DNA from: an uncultured Roseobacter sp.
GTDB lineage: Bacteria > Pseudomonadota > Alphaproteobacteria > Rhodobacterales > Rhodobacteraceae
Length of the DNA: 64,000 nucleotides
NCBI RefSeq assembly: GCF_947488185.1
Contig: NZ_CANKYM010000005.1
Coordinates: 62,001-126,000 of the forward strand
Direction: 5' to 3'
Position numbers and translations under genes: made by a program. Positions within the stretch are counted from its first letter, which is position 1; each line of letters opens with the position of its first letter. Under the pieces are notes generated by a model, which worked only from the letters and a program-made list of their open reading frames with translations, ran no database searches and was not told the DNA's origin. Positions 42,080-50,589 of this stretch are shown piece by piece.

Positions 42080-42218
42080 CCAACGTCACAGGCACGCGCA
42101 CCTCATCCTGCGGTGCAGAGAAATCGGCACCGAAAAACGGACCAACGTAGGCATAGCCGATGAGGCCGATGGCCCCGACAAAAATGAGAAAAAGTAGAAG
42201 TTTGAAGATGCGCGACAT
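42069..42218 (-). CDS. Small membrane protein, 49 residues
   Basis: MSRIFKLLLFLIFVGAIGLI then GYAYVGPFFGADFSAPQDEV, RVPVTLDAN. One N-terminal helix is followed by a short polar tail. Its end overlaps the start of the 513-residue exported protein by 11 bases, and it starts 81 bases from the divergent aroK. Coupled translation suggests a joint role. Confidence 0.7.
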   Translation of the reverse strand: MSRIFKLLLFLIFVGAIGLIGYAYVGPFFGADFSAPQDEVRVPVTLDAN

Positions 42219-42299
42219 TGATTTACTGCCTTGTTTGCCTGCCTGTTTTTAGAAACTTATATATGGCCTTTTGAGCAATATCACGTCATTCAGGGAATT

Positions 42300-42893
42300 A
42301 TGAGCGATTTTCAGCAATCCGTGGCCGAAGATGCCAAAGCCAGGCCCTTCGCGCTGAAAAAAACCGTCGTAATGGTCGGCATGATGGGCGCTGGAAAGAC
42401 GGCGGTCGGTCGGGCGCTGGCTCAGTATCTGGATGTCTCCTTTCTTGATTCGGATCAGGAAATCGAAGCAGCCGCGAATATGACTGTGCCGGAAATCTTT
42501 GCGCGGGACGGTGAACCCTTCTTCCGCGCGCGCGAAACGCAGGTGATTTCTCGGCTGTTACAGGGGCAGGCGTGTATTCTGTCCACGGGCGGCGGTGCGT
42601 TTTTGGCCCCGGAGAACCGCGAAAACATCTCACAGCGGGGTGTGGCGGTCTGGCTCGACGCTGATCTGGAGCTGCTCTGGACGCGGGTGCGCCACCGCGA
42701 TACCCGACCGCTGTTGCGCACCGCTGATCCCAAGGCCACGTTGGCCAGCCTCTACGCAGAACGGGTACCGGAATACAGCAAGGCCGATTTGCGGGTGTCC
42801 TGCGCGCCGCCGGTGTCGGTTGAAAACATGGCGAAACGGGTGGCCGACGTGCTGCTGACCCGACCGGATGTGCTGGAGAAGACGCATGCGTGA
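42300..42893 (+). CDS. aroK: Shikimate kinase
   Basis: This 197-residue kinase phosphorylates shikimate in chorismate synthesis. Walker A is GMMGAGKT (27-34), the substrate region shows DSDQEIE (D in FLDSD) and FRARE, and STGGGAFL holds the shikimate loop. The start is ATG 42300 after CAGGGAA; the longer frame upstream is not supported. aroB begins 8 bases before its stop. Confidence 0.95.
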   Translation: MSDFQQSVAEDAKARPFALKKTVVMVGMMGAGKTAVGRALAQYLDVSFLDSDQEIEAAANMTVPEIFARDGEPFFRARETQVISRLLQGQACILSTGGGAFLAPENRENISQRGVAVWLDADLELLWTRVRHRDTRPLLRTADPKATLASLYAERVPEYSKADLRVSCAPPVSVENMAKRVADVLLTRPDVLEKTHA

Positions 42894-44001
42894 AACCGTG
42901 ACGGTGAATTTGCCCGGCCGCGCCTATGACGTGCGGATCGGTCCGGGTCTGATTGCGCAGGCCGGGGCCGAGATCGCGCCGCTGCTGTCGCGGCCCAAGG
43001 TTGCTATCCTGACCGATGAAACGGTTGCAGCCCTGCATCTGGACGCGCTGACCGCCGGGTTGGCCGCCGAAGGAATTGCATCAACGGCACTGGCATTGCC
43101 CGCAGGAGAGGCCACCAAGTCCTGGGGGCCTTTAGAGCAAAGTGTCAGCTGGCTGCTGGATCAGCAGGTCGAACGCGGCGATGTGGTTGTGGCCTTTGGC
43201 GGCGGTGTGATCGGGGATCTGGCGGGCTTTGCTGCCGCGATCCTGCGCCGGGGCGTGCGGTTCGTGCAAATCCCGACATCGCTGCTGGCGCAGGTCGACA
43301 GCTCGGTGGGCGGCAAGACAGGCATCAACGCCGCACAGGGCAAGAACCTCATCGGCGCCTTCCACCAACCCTCTCTGGTGCTGGCGGATACCGACGTGCT
43401 GGGCACGCTGACGCTGCGCGATTTCCTCGCGGGTTATGGCGAGGTGGTGAAATACGGGCTGCTAGGCGATGCCGCCTTCTTCGCCTGGCTCGAGGCGCAG
43501 GGCCCGGCACTGGCCGCGGGCGACATGGCAGCCCGCGTAGAAGCCGTACGCTGGTCGGTGCAGATGAAGGCCGACATCGTCACGCGCGACGAAACAGAGC
43601 AGGGGGACCGCGCGCTGCTCAACCTCGGCCATACCTTCGGCCATGCGCTGGAGGCGGCAACGGGCTATTCCGACCGGTTGCTGCATGGCGAGGGTGTGGC
43701 TATCGGCTGCGCGCTGGCTTTCGAGCTTTCCGCCCGCATGGGGCTGTGCAGTCAGGAAGATCCAAGCCGCGTGCGCGCGCATCTCAAGGAGATGGGCATG
43801 AAAACCGATCTGGCGGATATCCCCGGTGATCTACCTGATGCCGATGCGCTTGTGCAGCTCATGGCGCAGGACAAGAAGGTGGTGCAGGGCACACTGCGCT
43901 TCATCCTGACGCGCGGGATCGGCCAGGCCTTCATCACCTCGGATGTGCCGGGAGAAATGGTGCGTGGTGTGCTGCAGGACGGGCTGCGCGTGCCGGCCTA
44001 G
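42886..44001 (+). CDS. aroB: 3-dehydroquinate synthase
   Basis: This 371-residue enzyme converts DAHP to 3-dehydroquinate. NAD- and metal-binding motifs are present: VVVAFGGGVIGDLAGFAA, PTSLLAQVDSSVGGKTGIN, GYGEVVKYGLL and the zinc-site histidines in LNLGHTFGHALE and LLHGEGVAIG. Start ATG 42886 overlaps aroK by 8 bases after GGAGAAG. The stop overlaps the convergent GNAT gene by 4 bases. It is translationally coupled to aroK. Confidence 0.96.
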   Translation: MRETVTVNLPGRAYDVRIGPGLIAQAGAEIAPLLSRPKVAILTDETVAALHLDALTAGLAAEGIASTALALPAGEATKSWGPLEQSVSWLLDQQVERGDVVVAFGGGVIGDLAGFAAAILRRGVRFVQIPTSLLAQVDSSVGGKTGINAAQGKNLIGAFHQPSLVLADTDVLGTLTLRDFLAGYGEVVKYGLLGDAAFFAWLEAQGPALAAGDMAARVEAVRWSVQMKADIVTRDETEQGDRALLNLGHTFGHALEAATGYSDRLLHGEGVAIGCALAFELSARMGLCSQEDPSRVRAHLKEMGMKTDLADIPGDLPDADALVQLMAQDKKVVQGTLRFILTRGIGQAFITSDVPGEMVRGVLQDGLRVPA

Positions 44002-44444
44002 GGGCGGCGGAGCACCATGCCAAACTTGTCCTCGCAGTCAAAGCCAAGCGCTTCGTAAAAGCCGCGTGCGCCGCGCTTTTGCCCGGTCATCAGCATGATC
44101 TTATAGGCATTCTGATGCCATGCCCGGTCAATTGCGGCCTGCATCACCTGCCGCCCGATCCCACGGTTACGCTGGCTTTCCGTCGTGGCGACGTTCTCGA
44201 TCAGCGCGTAGGGACGGCCGTCCCAGGTGACGTTCGGCAGGATGTGCAGCGTGGCCATGCCAAGCACCACGCCCTCCGCCATCGCACCGTAGATGGTGGT
44301 GCCGGGGTGCGCCATAACGGCCAATACGTCGTGCATCCGCGCCGTTTTCGGCCCGAACGTGAGGTCATTGTAAAGAAGGATGAGCGCCTCTGCGTCCTGC
44401 TGCGTCAACGGCCGGACGGCAAGGACCTCAGAAGGGGATTTCAT
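43998..44444 (-). CDS. GNAT family N-acetyltransferase
   Basis: This 148-residue GNAT protein starts at [20 protein letters not shown] (ATG 44444; an adjacent ATG 44447 is equally possible). The acetyl-CoA loop is [18 protein letters not shown] and the C-terminal [19 protein letters not shown] is typical. Its start lies inside the last codons of ssb, overlapping by 17 bases. The substrate is unknown. Confidence 0.85.
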   Translation of the reverse strand: MKSPSEVLAVRPLTQQDAEALILLYNDLTFGPKTARMHDVLAVMAHPGTTIYGAMAEGVVLGMATLHILPNVTWDGRPYALIENVATTESQRNRGIGRQVMQAAIDRAWHQNAYKIMLMTGQKRGARGFYEALGFDCEDKFGMVLRRP

Positions 44445-44925
44445 CATCCAGATCGCGTGACGGGGCCGGGCTGCTGGACCCGCCACCGCCACCATGGCTA
44501 TCGCCACCGCGATCATCATATTCCATCGAGCCGCCACCGCCGCTGCCGAAGTTCCCGCCGCCGCTGCCACCGTCACGGCCATCGAGCATGGTCAGCGTGC
44601 CGCCGAAACCTTGCAGAACCACTTCTGTAGAATAGCGATCCTGACCCGACTGATCCTGCCACTTGCGGGTCTGCAACTGGCCTTCGATGTAAACCTTAGA
44701 GCCCTTGCGCAGGTATTGCTCGGCAATGCGCACTAGGCCTTCTTGGAAAATCGCGACGGAATGCCATTCGGTGCGCTCCTTGCGCTCGCCGGTGTTGCGG
44801 TCCTTCCAGGTCTCGGAAGTCGCAATGCGCAGGTTGCACACCTTGCCGCCGTTCTGAAAGCTGCGCACTTCCGGGTCACGCCCCAGATTGCCGATGAGAA
44901 TTACCTTGTTCACTGAGCCGGCCAT
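44428..44925 (-). CDS. ssb: Single-stranded DNA-binding protein
   Basis: This 165-residue SSB has an OB fold in residues 1-110 ([39 protein letters not shown]), a Gly/Ser-rich linker and the conserved acidic tail DLDDEIPF that recruits partner proteins. The start follows CAGGGGGGC. It reads away from the lytic transglycosylase gene. Confidence 0.97.
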   Translation of the reverse strand: MAGSVNKVILIGNLGRDPEVRSFQNGGKVCNLRIATSETWKDRNTGERKERTEWHSVAIFQEGLVRIAEQYLRKGSKVYIEGQLQTRKWQDQSGQDRYSTEVVLQGFGGTLTMLDGRDGGSGGGNFGSGGGGSMEYDDRGGDSHGGGGGSSSPAPSRDLDDEIPF

Positions 44926-45108
44926 TGCGCCCCCCTGTCTGAGTGTTCTGATATCGTGACCCGTGGTTTGCGAATCTCGATCTGGATAATTTGACTAAAC
45001 CTATACCGACAGCAGGAAGGTTTCCACGGCCTAAACCTTGAGTTGAAGTTGAATCCACCCTGCGCAAAAGGCTGGATCAGCGTGCGCTTTCAGTATATTT
45101 CGCTTTTG

Positions 45109-45720
45109 ATGGGTGCGAGATTTAGATCATTTGTACGGGTGACCGGCCTTAGCGTTCTGGCGGCTGCCTTTGTTGCCGTCAGCATGCCAGTGGCGGCACA
45201 GACTATTTCCACCAAGAGCCGCAGCAAGCTTTTCGCATCGCAGAAGAAGATTCTCGATACCCGCGCCGCGAGCCAGTACAACAATTCGGTACGGCTAAAG
45301 CCGCCAACCGTGCACACGCCCTCCAAATGGGCGATGCCTCAGTATGATGGCCGGTACCGGGGGCAGTATCTGGAAATGGCGCGCGATGCGGCCAGACGTC
45401 ATGGGGTGCCGGAAGACCTGTTCTTGCGGCTTGTGCAGCAGGAATCCAATTGGAATCCCAAGGCCAAGTCGCACAAGGGGGCGCTTGGGCTGGCACAGCT
45501 TATGCCGGCGACGGCACGCAGCCTAAGGGTCGATCCGCTTGATCCAAAAGAGAACCTTGATGGCGGTGCCCGTTATCTCAAGGAGCAGTATCGCGCTTTT
45601 GGAACATGGCGGCTTGCTCTGGCCGCGTATAACGCGGGTCCCGGCGCCGTGAAGAAATATGGTGGCGTGCCGCCTTTTCGGGAGACCCGGAACTACGTGA
45701 AAGTCATCGGGGGGCAGTAG
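45109..45720 (+). CDS. Lytic transglycosylase (SLT domain)
   Basis: This 203-residue periplasmic murein hydrolase has a signal peptide ([20 protein letters not shown], cut near VAA-QT) and a SLT domain (about 85-195). The catalytic Glu is E112 in [10 protein letters not shown], followed by [13 protein letters not shown] and [13 protein letters not shown]. Start choice is uncertain: GTG 45082 (with AAGG nearby) and an upstream ATG 45043 are in frame, but ATG 45109 gives the best signal peptide. Divergent from ssb. Confidence 0.88.
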   Translation: MGARFRSFVRVTGLSVLAAAFVAVSMPVAAQTISTKSRSKLFASQKKILDTRAASQYNNSVRLKPPTVHTPSKWAMPQYDGRYRGQYLEMARDAARRHGVPEDLFLRLVQQESNWNPKAKSHKGALGLAQLMPATARSLRVDPLDPKENLDGGARYLKEQYRAFGTWRLALAAYNAGPGAVKKYGGVPPFRETRNYVKVIGGQ

Positions 45721-45878
45721 CGTCAAGTTGCTCTCAAAGTTACGAATTTACGTTAAATTTTAGTATGTTATATATCGGGTCAAATTCTGGCCACGGTTTT
45801 CACAAAGGCTCCCTGCCACGGCCACAGTGCCGCCTGATTTCCACGCAAAGTTGCGGCAAACAACGATGGGGATCGACG

Positions 45879-46292
45879 ATGGCAACCGCCAATTTCCAAG
45901 CACGCATCGAGCGCATCAATCGCGCCCACAAAGGTCTTGCGCCTGCCCGCAAGAACGCACCTATCCGTGCGCTGCGGTCTCAGCCCGTTCCGATGTCCGC
46001 CCGCCGAACCGGGCGCAGACGCTTTCCAATACTTGAGCATATCCAGCCAATGGCGATGGGGTCGGTGCTCGGTTGCATCGCAGCCGTGGTACTGACCGGA
46101 TTGACTTCGGAGAACTCCCCGTGGGGGCCGGGCACGGACCTGAACGAGATGCTGTTTCTGCCCGCCTTGGCAGGCTTGGCTCTGGCACCTATTCTGATGC
46201 TGGCCTCGCTTTTTCTGGCCAGCAAACGCCCCGGGTTCGCGCTTTTCTCGCTGAGCTATCTCTCGGGCTTGGTGATTACGATGCTGATCTGA
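45879..46292 (+). CDS. Membrane protein of unknown function
   Basis: This 137-residue protein starts at ATG 45879 (MATANFQARIERINRAH). The N-terminal 55 residues are basic and polar; three hydrophobic segments follow (PMAMGSVLGCIAAVVLTGL; LFLPALAGLALAPILMLASLFLA; FALFSLSYLSGLVITMLI). No family is recognised. The basic N-terminus could contact nucleic acid or the membrane surface. A strong terminator follows at 46319. Confidence 0.65.
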   Translation: MATANFQARIERINRAHKGLAPARKNAPIRALRSQPVPMSARRTGRRRFPILEHIQPMAMGSVLGCIAAVVLTGLTSENSPWGPGTDLNEMLFLPALAGLALAPILMLASLFLASKRPGFALFSLSYLSGLVITMLI

Positions 46293-46318
46293 GCGACATA
46301 TCCCTGAAAGCAATTTGG

Positions 46319-46348
46319 CGGGTCGGCAAGTAGTTGCCGGCCCGTTTT
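46319..46348 (+). terminator. Terminator after membrane protein gene
   Basis: An 11-bp stem CGGGTCGGCAA / TTGCCGGCCCG with one G-U pair and a 4-base loop, then TTTT. Confidence 0.8.
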
Positions 46349-46432
46349 CCGTTCCTCTATCCATTGTGAATAAACGAAAAACCGCGATCTTTAGCTGTTT
46401 TTGAGTGGCCTTTCCAAGACGGGACCCCAATC

Positions 46433-46454
46433 GGTTCCAAGCAATTTTGGAACC
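46433..46454. promoter_or_regulatory. 8-bp dyad upstream of exported protein gene
   Basis: GGTTCCAA-GCAATT-TTGGAACC is perfect over the arms, 87 bases before the next start codon. GGAAC in its right arm is followed after 17 bases by TGTT, faintly like a stress-sigma promoter. Confidence 0.35.
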
Positions 46455-46540
46455 ATTTCCCAGGGATGCCTGTTCTCGCTGTATCCCCGCCGCGCCGATG
46501 AGGTGGTGGGTGTGAAACGGAACTGAAAGGAGCATTTCTG

Positions 46541-47050
46541 ATGTTCAACTTTGTGAAAAAAACAACTGCTGTCGCGACCGTGAGCTTGACCACACTGATT
46601 GCCTCTGGTGCAATTGCAGCTGCGGGTGTCAGCGACATCGACGTGCAGGCGCAGATTGAGGCGCCGCAGGGCAGTAATGCCCTGGATCTCTATCCGACGA
46701 TCGAAGCCGATCTGGAGCGCGCGCTGATCGACCGCATCACTGCCTTGAGCAACGACCCGGCGGACCCGACCCTGACCGTGAAGATCAAACGCGTGAGCCT
46801 CGACGGCGACACGATCCTGCCGGATTCAGCTGAATTCAACGAGCTTGAAGGCTACATCAGCTTTCAGGGCGGCAGCCGCGAAGTGGTCGACACGATCCGT
46901 CTCTCCGCGCACACGGATGAGAGCGCCGTGCCTGCCGGCTATGTTTCCATCGCGCCCAGTGATGCGGACTTCTACGATGCGCTGCTGACGGCCTTTGCGG
47001 ATCGCGTTATCGAAATGTTGCCTGAAGAAGACATTAAATCTGGCAGCTAA
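46541..47050 (+). CDS. Exported protein of unknown function
   Basis: This 169-residue protein has an N-terminal signal peptide (KKTTAVATVSLTTLIASG, then AIAAAG) and an acidic mature part with a regular alternation suggesting mixed alpha/beta structure (LDLYPTIEADLERALIDRIT; LTVKIKRVSLDGDTILPD; DADFYDALLTAFADRVIEML). No domain is recognised. AAAGGAG precedes the start. It is flanked by an upstream dyad and a downstream terminator at 47127, so it is a single-gene transcript. Confidence 0.7.
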   Translation: MFNFVKKTTAVATVSLTTLIASGAIAAAGVSDIDVQAQIEAPQGSNALDLYPTIEADLERALIDRITALSNDPADPTLTVKIKRVSLDGDTILPDSAEFNELEGYISFQGGSREVVDTIRLSAHTDESAVPAGYVSIAPSDADFYDALLTAFADRVIEMLPEEDIKSGS

Positions 47051-47126
47051 CCCCTTTGGTTCAGAGATAATTTCGCCGAATCCCTTGCAAACCAACAGTG
47101 TCACCGTCCCGTGGCACAGAGTGGTA

Positions 47127-47166
47127 ACGGCGCAGGCCTCTTCCCCCGTGAGCCTGCGCCGTTTTT
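47127..47166 (+). terminator. Terminator between convergent genes
   Basis: An 11-bp perfect stem ACGGCGCAGGC / GCCTGCGCCGT with a 14-base loop is followed by TTTTA. It lies directly against the ABC ATPase stop codon on the opposite strand and can serve the exported protein gene. Confidence 0.85.
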
Positions 47167-49255
47167 ATTCTGCGGCGACTCCCACCTCAATCACTGGTTC
47201 CATTTCGGAAAGCTTCTCATCGCTGAGGTGGCATTTGATCTGGTGATTGCCCGCCAACGTGCGGACCGGGGGCACCTCTTTATCGCACAGCCCTCCCGCA
47301 ACCTCTGACTTCCACCGGCAACGCGTCTGGAACGGACAGCCGGAAGGCGGGTTCATCGCCGACGGAATATCGCCTTCCAACACGATATGTTTCTTTTTCA
47401 CGGAGGTGTCGGCAATCGGCACCGCCGAGAGCAACGCCTCTGTGTAGGGGTGATAGGGGGGGGAGAAAACCTGGTCGGTCGTGCCCAGTTCCACGACATG
47501 CCCCAGGTACATCACCATCACCCGGTCGCTGAGATAGCGCACAATGCTGAGGTCATGCGAGATGAACAGAAGCGTGGTCTTGTGTTCCCGCTGAATTTCC
47601 ATGAGCAGGTCCGTGACCGCCGCCTGCACCGAGACATCCAGTGCCGAGACCGGCTCATCGGCCACCACGATCCGCGCGTCCCCGGCAAAGGCACGGGCGA
47701 TGCCGACGCGTTGCTTCTGACCACCAGAGAGCTGCCGCGGCATGCGGTCGGCAAATTCGCGGGGCAGTTTCACCAGATCAAGCAGTTTCAGCATGCGCTG
47801 CGTGCGCTCGCGGTCATTCTCACCGATGCCAAAGATCTCCAGCGCCCGGATGATCTGGCGCCCCACAGTCATCGAAGGGTTCAGCGTGTCAAAGGGGTTC
47901 TGAAAAACCATCTGGACCTCGGACACGGTCTTGGTATCGCGTTCCTCGATGGGGATGTCCTGAATGGGCTTATTGCCGAGCAGAATTTCTCCCTCGGTCG
48001 CGGTTTCCAGGCCCATGAGCACCTTGGCAAAGGTAGACTTTCCACAGCCGGATTCGCCCACGATAGCAAGTGTCTCGCTTTCACGGGCCTCGAAACTGAG
48101 GGTCTCATTGGCCTTGACGACCTTTTTGTTGCCGCCGCCAAAGATCGCGTTGGCCGTGACCTCGTAGTATTTCTTGAGGTTGTCCATTTTCAGGACCACA
48201 TCGCCAACCTCACCCTTGGTTTTTGTATCGGCCAGTTGCAGCGGTGCGGCCCAGTCGATCTCCTGGAATTTCAGGCAGCGGGTCTCGTGGCGCGCGCCTT
48301 CATCAACCTGTTGCATCGGAATGAACCCCTGATCGCAGCGGCCTTCTTCAAAGTAGTCGCAGCGCGGCCCGAAGTTGCATCCCTTGGGTCGCTCATGGGG
48401 CAGGGGGAAATTGCCGGGGATTGCCACCAGCGGGCGCGCGTTTTTGTCGGCTCCGGGCAGAGGGATGGAGCGAAAAAGCGCCTGCGTATAAGGATGCTGC
48501 ATCTTGTCAAAGACATCCTCAATGGAGCCGCGCTCGACCGCCTCGCCGGAATACATCACGCAGATGCGGTCGCAAGTCTCCAGCACCAGCCCGAGATTGT
48601 GCGAGATAAAGAGCATCGAGGTGCCGTACTTCTTGCCGAGGTCTTTCACCAGCTCGACCACAGCCGCCTCAACCGTCACATCCAGCGCGGTGGTGGGCTC
48701 ATCAAGGATCAGCAGCGAAGGCTCCGACATCAGCGCCATGGCGATCACGATACGCTGCTGTTGCCCCCCCGACAGCTGATGCGGGTAAGACCCCAGAATA
48801 CGCTTGGGGTCGGGCAGTTTCACATCGGTGACCACCTGCAGGGCCCGCGCATAGGCGTCATTCTCATTCATCCCCTGATGGATCATCGGGACTTCCATCA
48901 GCTGCTTGCCGATCTTCATCGCCGGGTTCAGTGAGGCCATCGGCTCCTGATAGATCATCGCGATCTCGGAACCGCGAATGTCGCGCAACTCCTCCGCGCT
49001 CATCTCCGCCAGATCGCGGCCCTTGAACTTGATCGACCCACCAACGACGCGCCCGTTCTTGCCCAGATCCTGCATGACCCCAAGGGCCACGGTTGACTTG
49101 CCACATCCTGATTCCCCGACCAGCCCCACGGCCTCCCCGGGGCGCACATGTACCGAAAAATCCATAACCGCCGGAATTTCGCGCAGCCGCGTAAAGAACG
49201 ATATCGACAGCTTGTCGATTTCAAGGATGGGACCTTCATAATCGGTCTTTGGCAT
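47165..49255 (-). CDS. Fused dual-ATPase of a peptide-type ABC transporter (DppD-DppF-like)
   Basis: This 696-residue protein carries both nucleotide-binding domains of a peptide/nickel-type importer. The first has GESGCGKSTVA, LSGGQQQR and LLILDEPTTALD; the second has GESGCGKSTFA, LSGGQKQR and IVVADEPVSALD. Each ends with an oligopeptide C-terminal region with a cysteine cluster (CNFGPRC and CPFQTRC), found in this family. Fusion of the two subunits is a common variant. The start is ATG 49255 after AAGGAG. The two permeases follow upstream on the same strand. Confidence 0.9.
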   Translation of the reverse strand: MPKTDYEGPILEIDKLSISFFTRLREIPAVMDFSVHVRPGEAVGLVGESGCGKSTVALGVMQDLGKNGRVVGGSIKFKGRDLAEMSAEELRDIRGSEIAMIYQEPMASLNPAMKIGKQLMEVPMIHQGMNENDAYARALQVVTDVKLPDPKRILGSYPHQLSGGQQQRIVIAMALMSEPSLLILDEPTTALDVTVEAAVVELVKDLGKKYGTSMLFISHNLGLVLETCDRICVMYSGEAVERGSIEDVFDKMQHPYTQALFRSIPLPGADKNARPLVAIPGNFPLPHERPKGCNFGPRCDYFEEGRCDQGFIPMQQVDEGARHETRCLKFQEIDWAAPLQLADTKTKGEVGDVVLKMDNLKKYYEVTANAIFGGGNKKVVKANETLSFEARESETLAIVGESGCGKSTFAKVLMGLETATEGEILLGNKPIQDIPIEERDTKTVSEVQMVFQNPFDTLNPSMTVGRQIIRALEIFGIGENDRERTQRMLKLLDLVKLPREFADRMPRQLSGGQKQRVGIARAFAGDARIVVADEPVSALDVSVQAAVTDLLMEIQREHKTTLLFISHDLSIVRYLSDRVMVMYLGHVVELGTTDQVFSPPYHPYTEALLSAVPIADTSVKKKHIVLEGDIPSAMNPPSGCPFQTRCRWKSEVAGGLCDKEVPPVRTLAGNHQIKCHLSDEKLSEMEPVIEVGVAAE

Positions 49256-49295
49256 CTGTGTTCTCCTTTCAGGAGGGCCGATCAGTCGCGTCTCG

Positions 49296-49346
49296 CTTCT
49301 TTTGGCCAGAAATATCTTCGGGGGTCCGGGGGCAGACAGCCCCCGG
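49296..49346 (-). repeat. Interspersed intergenic element, copy 2, with hairpin
   Basis: On the minus strand, CCCCCGAAGATATTT runs into CTGGCCAAAAGAAGCG, matching copy 1 at 14316 in the GATATTT...GGCCA-AAGAAGCG core. It is next to a perfect 8-bp hairpin CCGGGGGC-AGACA-GCCCCCGG (49326-49346). It lies between the ATPase start and the permease stop. Confidence 0.5.
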
Positions 49347-49358
49347 TCCGCCCGCTCA

Positions 49359-50576
49359 TCAATCGCGCAGGCTCTCCTCACGCAGCCCATCGGCCAGCAG
49401 GTTCAGCCCCAGCACCAGCGTCAGCAGCGCCAGAGCGGGTGCAATAGCCGCATGCGGATAAAGCGCCAGCAGGCGACGGCCCGCGTTGATCGTGCTGCCC
49501 CAGTCCGGGCTTTCCGATTCCAGGCCGAGGCCAAAGAAGCCCAGGGTGCCCAGAAGGATGGTGGTATAGCCAATCCGCAGGCAAAAATCGACGATCAGCG
49601 GCCCGCGCGCATTGGGCAGGATTTCCCACAGCATGATGTACCACGGGCCCTCACCGCGAGTCTGGGCGGCGGCCACGTAGTCGCGTGTCTTGATGTCCAT
49701 CGCAAGGCCCCGGACAATCCGGAAAACCGTGGGCGAATTCACGAAGACCACGGAGACAAAGACCACCAAAATGCCCGGATCAATGTCGAAAAGATCAAGG
49801 AAAGCAGGCAGGCCGGGGATCGAATAGGTGGGTGTCGCTACCACTGATCCGTCCGAGGACACCAGTGACAGGTAAAGCCACCCAAGCCCACCAAGCACGC
49901 CGATGAGCAGCGGCGTCCGGACCGAAGGCTGCGTGTAGTAGCGAGAATTCAGCAGGATACAGACAAAGATCAGCGGGAAGACAAAGAGGAACAGCGCCAT
50001 GTAGTTGGGGATGCCCGTCAGCACGATCTCGGGTGTCACCAGCAGGTAAAAGAGCAGGATCACCGGGAAGGCGAGGATGAGGTTGGCGAGAAATGACAGC
50101 AGCGTGTCGAGACGCCCACCGTAGTACCCCGCAGGCAACCCCAGCGTGATGCCCACCATGAAGGCAAAGAGCGTGGCGACCGGCGCGATCTGCACCACCA
50201 CCCATGCGCCCTTGATCAGACGGGAAAAGACGTCACGCGCGAGGTTGTCACCGCCCAGCAGGAAGTAAGCGTATTCGCCTTCTTCCGCGCCGCGCATCGG
50301 CGTGCCGGGGATCTTGTTTTTCATCCCCGATACCTGGCTCAGCGGGTCGTGCGTGACCAGCATGTCGAGCGGACCACCGTAGACACCGACAAACACCCAG
50401 AACATCACCAGCGCAAACCCGATCATCCCGATGGTGCTATCAAAGAGCTTGCCGTACAGCCCCAGACGCCGTTTGTAGGTCATCGACACGGTGAAGAGAA
50501 CGATCAGCGAAATCCACACCGGACCCAGCTGGATGAACATGCGGGCGAGGATGCCGCCCCAGGATAATTCTTCCAT
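49359..50576 (-). CDS. ABC transporter permease (DppC-like)
   Basis: This 405-residue inner-membrane permease of the peptide/opine type has the binding-protein-dependent transport loop (YVAAAQTRGEGPWYIMLWEI, LPNARGPLIVDF) near residues 300-335. A long N-terminal part precedes the core helices, including a periplasmic stretch (residues about 80-115). It starts 13 bases after the DppB-like permease, with GGAGGG upstream. Substrate not assigned. Confidence 0.88.
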   Translation of the reverse strand: MEELSWGGILARMFIQLGPVWISLIVLFTVSMTYKRRLGLYGKLFDSTIGMIGFALVMFWVFVGVYGGPLDMLVTHDPLSQVSGMKNKIPGTPMRGAEEGEYAYFLLGGDNLARDVFSRLIKGAWVVVQIAPVATLFAFMVGITLGLPAGYYGGRLDTLLSFLANLILAFPVILLFYLLVTPEIVLTGIPNYMALFLFVFPLIFVCILLNSRYYTQPSVRTPLLIGVLGGLGWLYLSLVSSDGSVVATPTYSIPGLPAFLDLFDIDPGILVVFVSVVFVNSPTVFRIVRGLAMDIKTRDYVAAAQTRGEGPWYIMLWEILPNARGPLIVDFCLRIGYTTILLGTLGFFGLGLESESPDWGSTINAGRRLLALYPHAAIAPALALLTLVLGLNLLADGLREESLRD

Positions 50577-50589
50577 GACCAGCCCTCCC

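Noticed and set aside
47387..48934. 515-codon plus-strand frame under the ABC ATPase
   Set aside because: Antisense to the Walker motifs of the ATPase.
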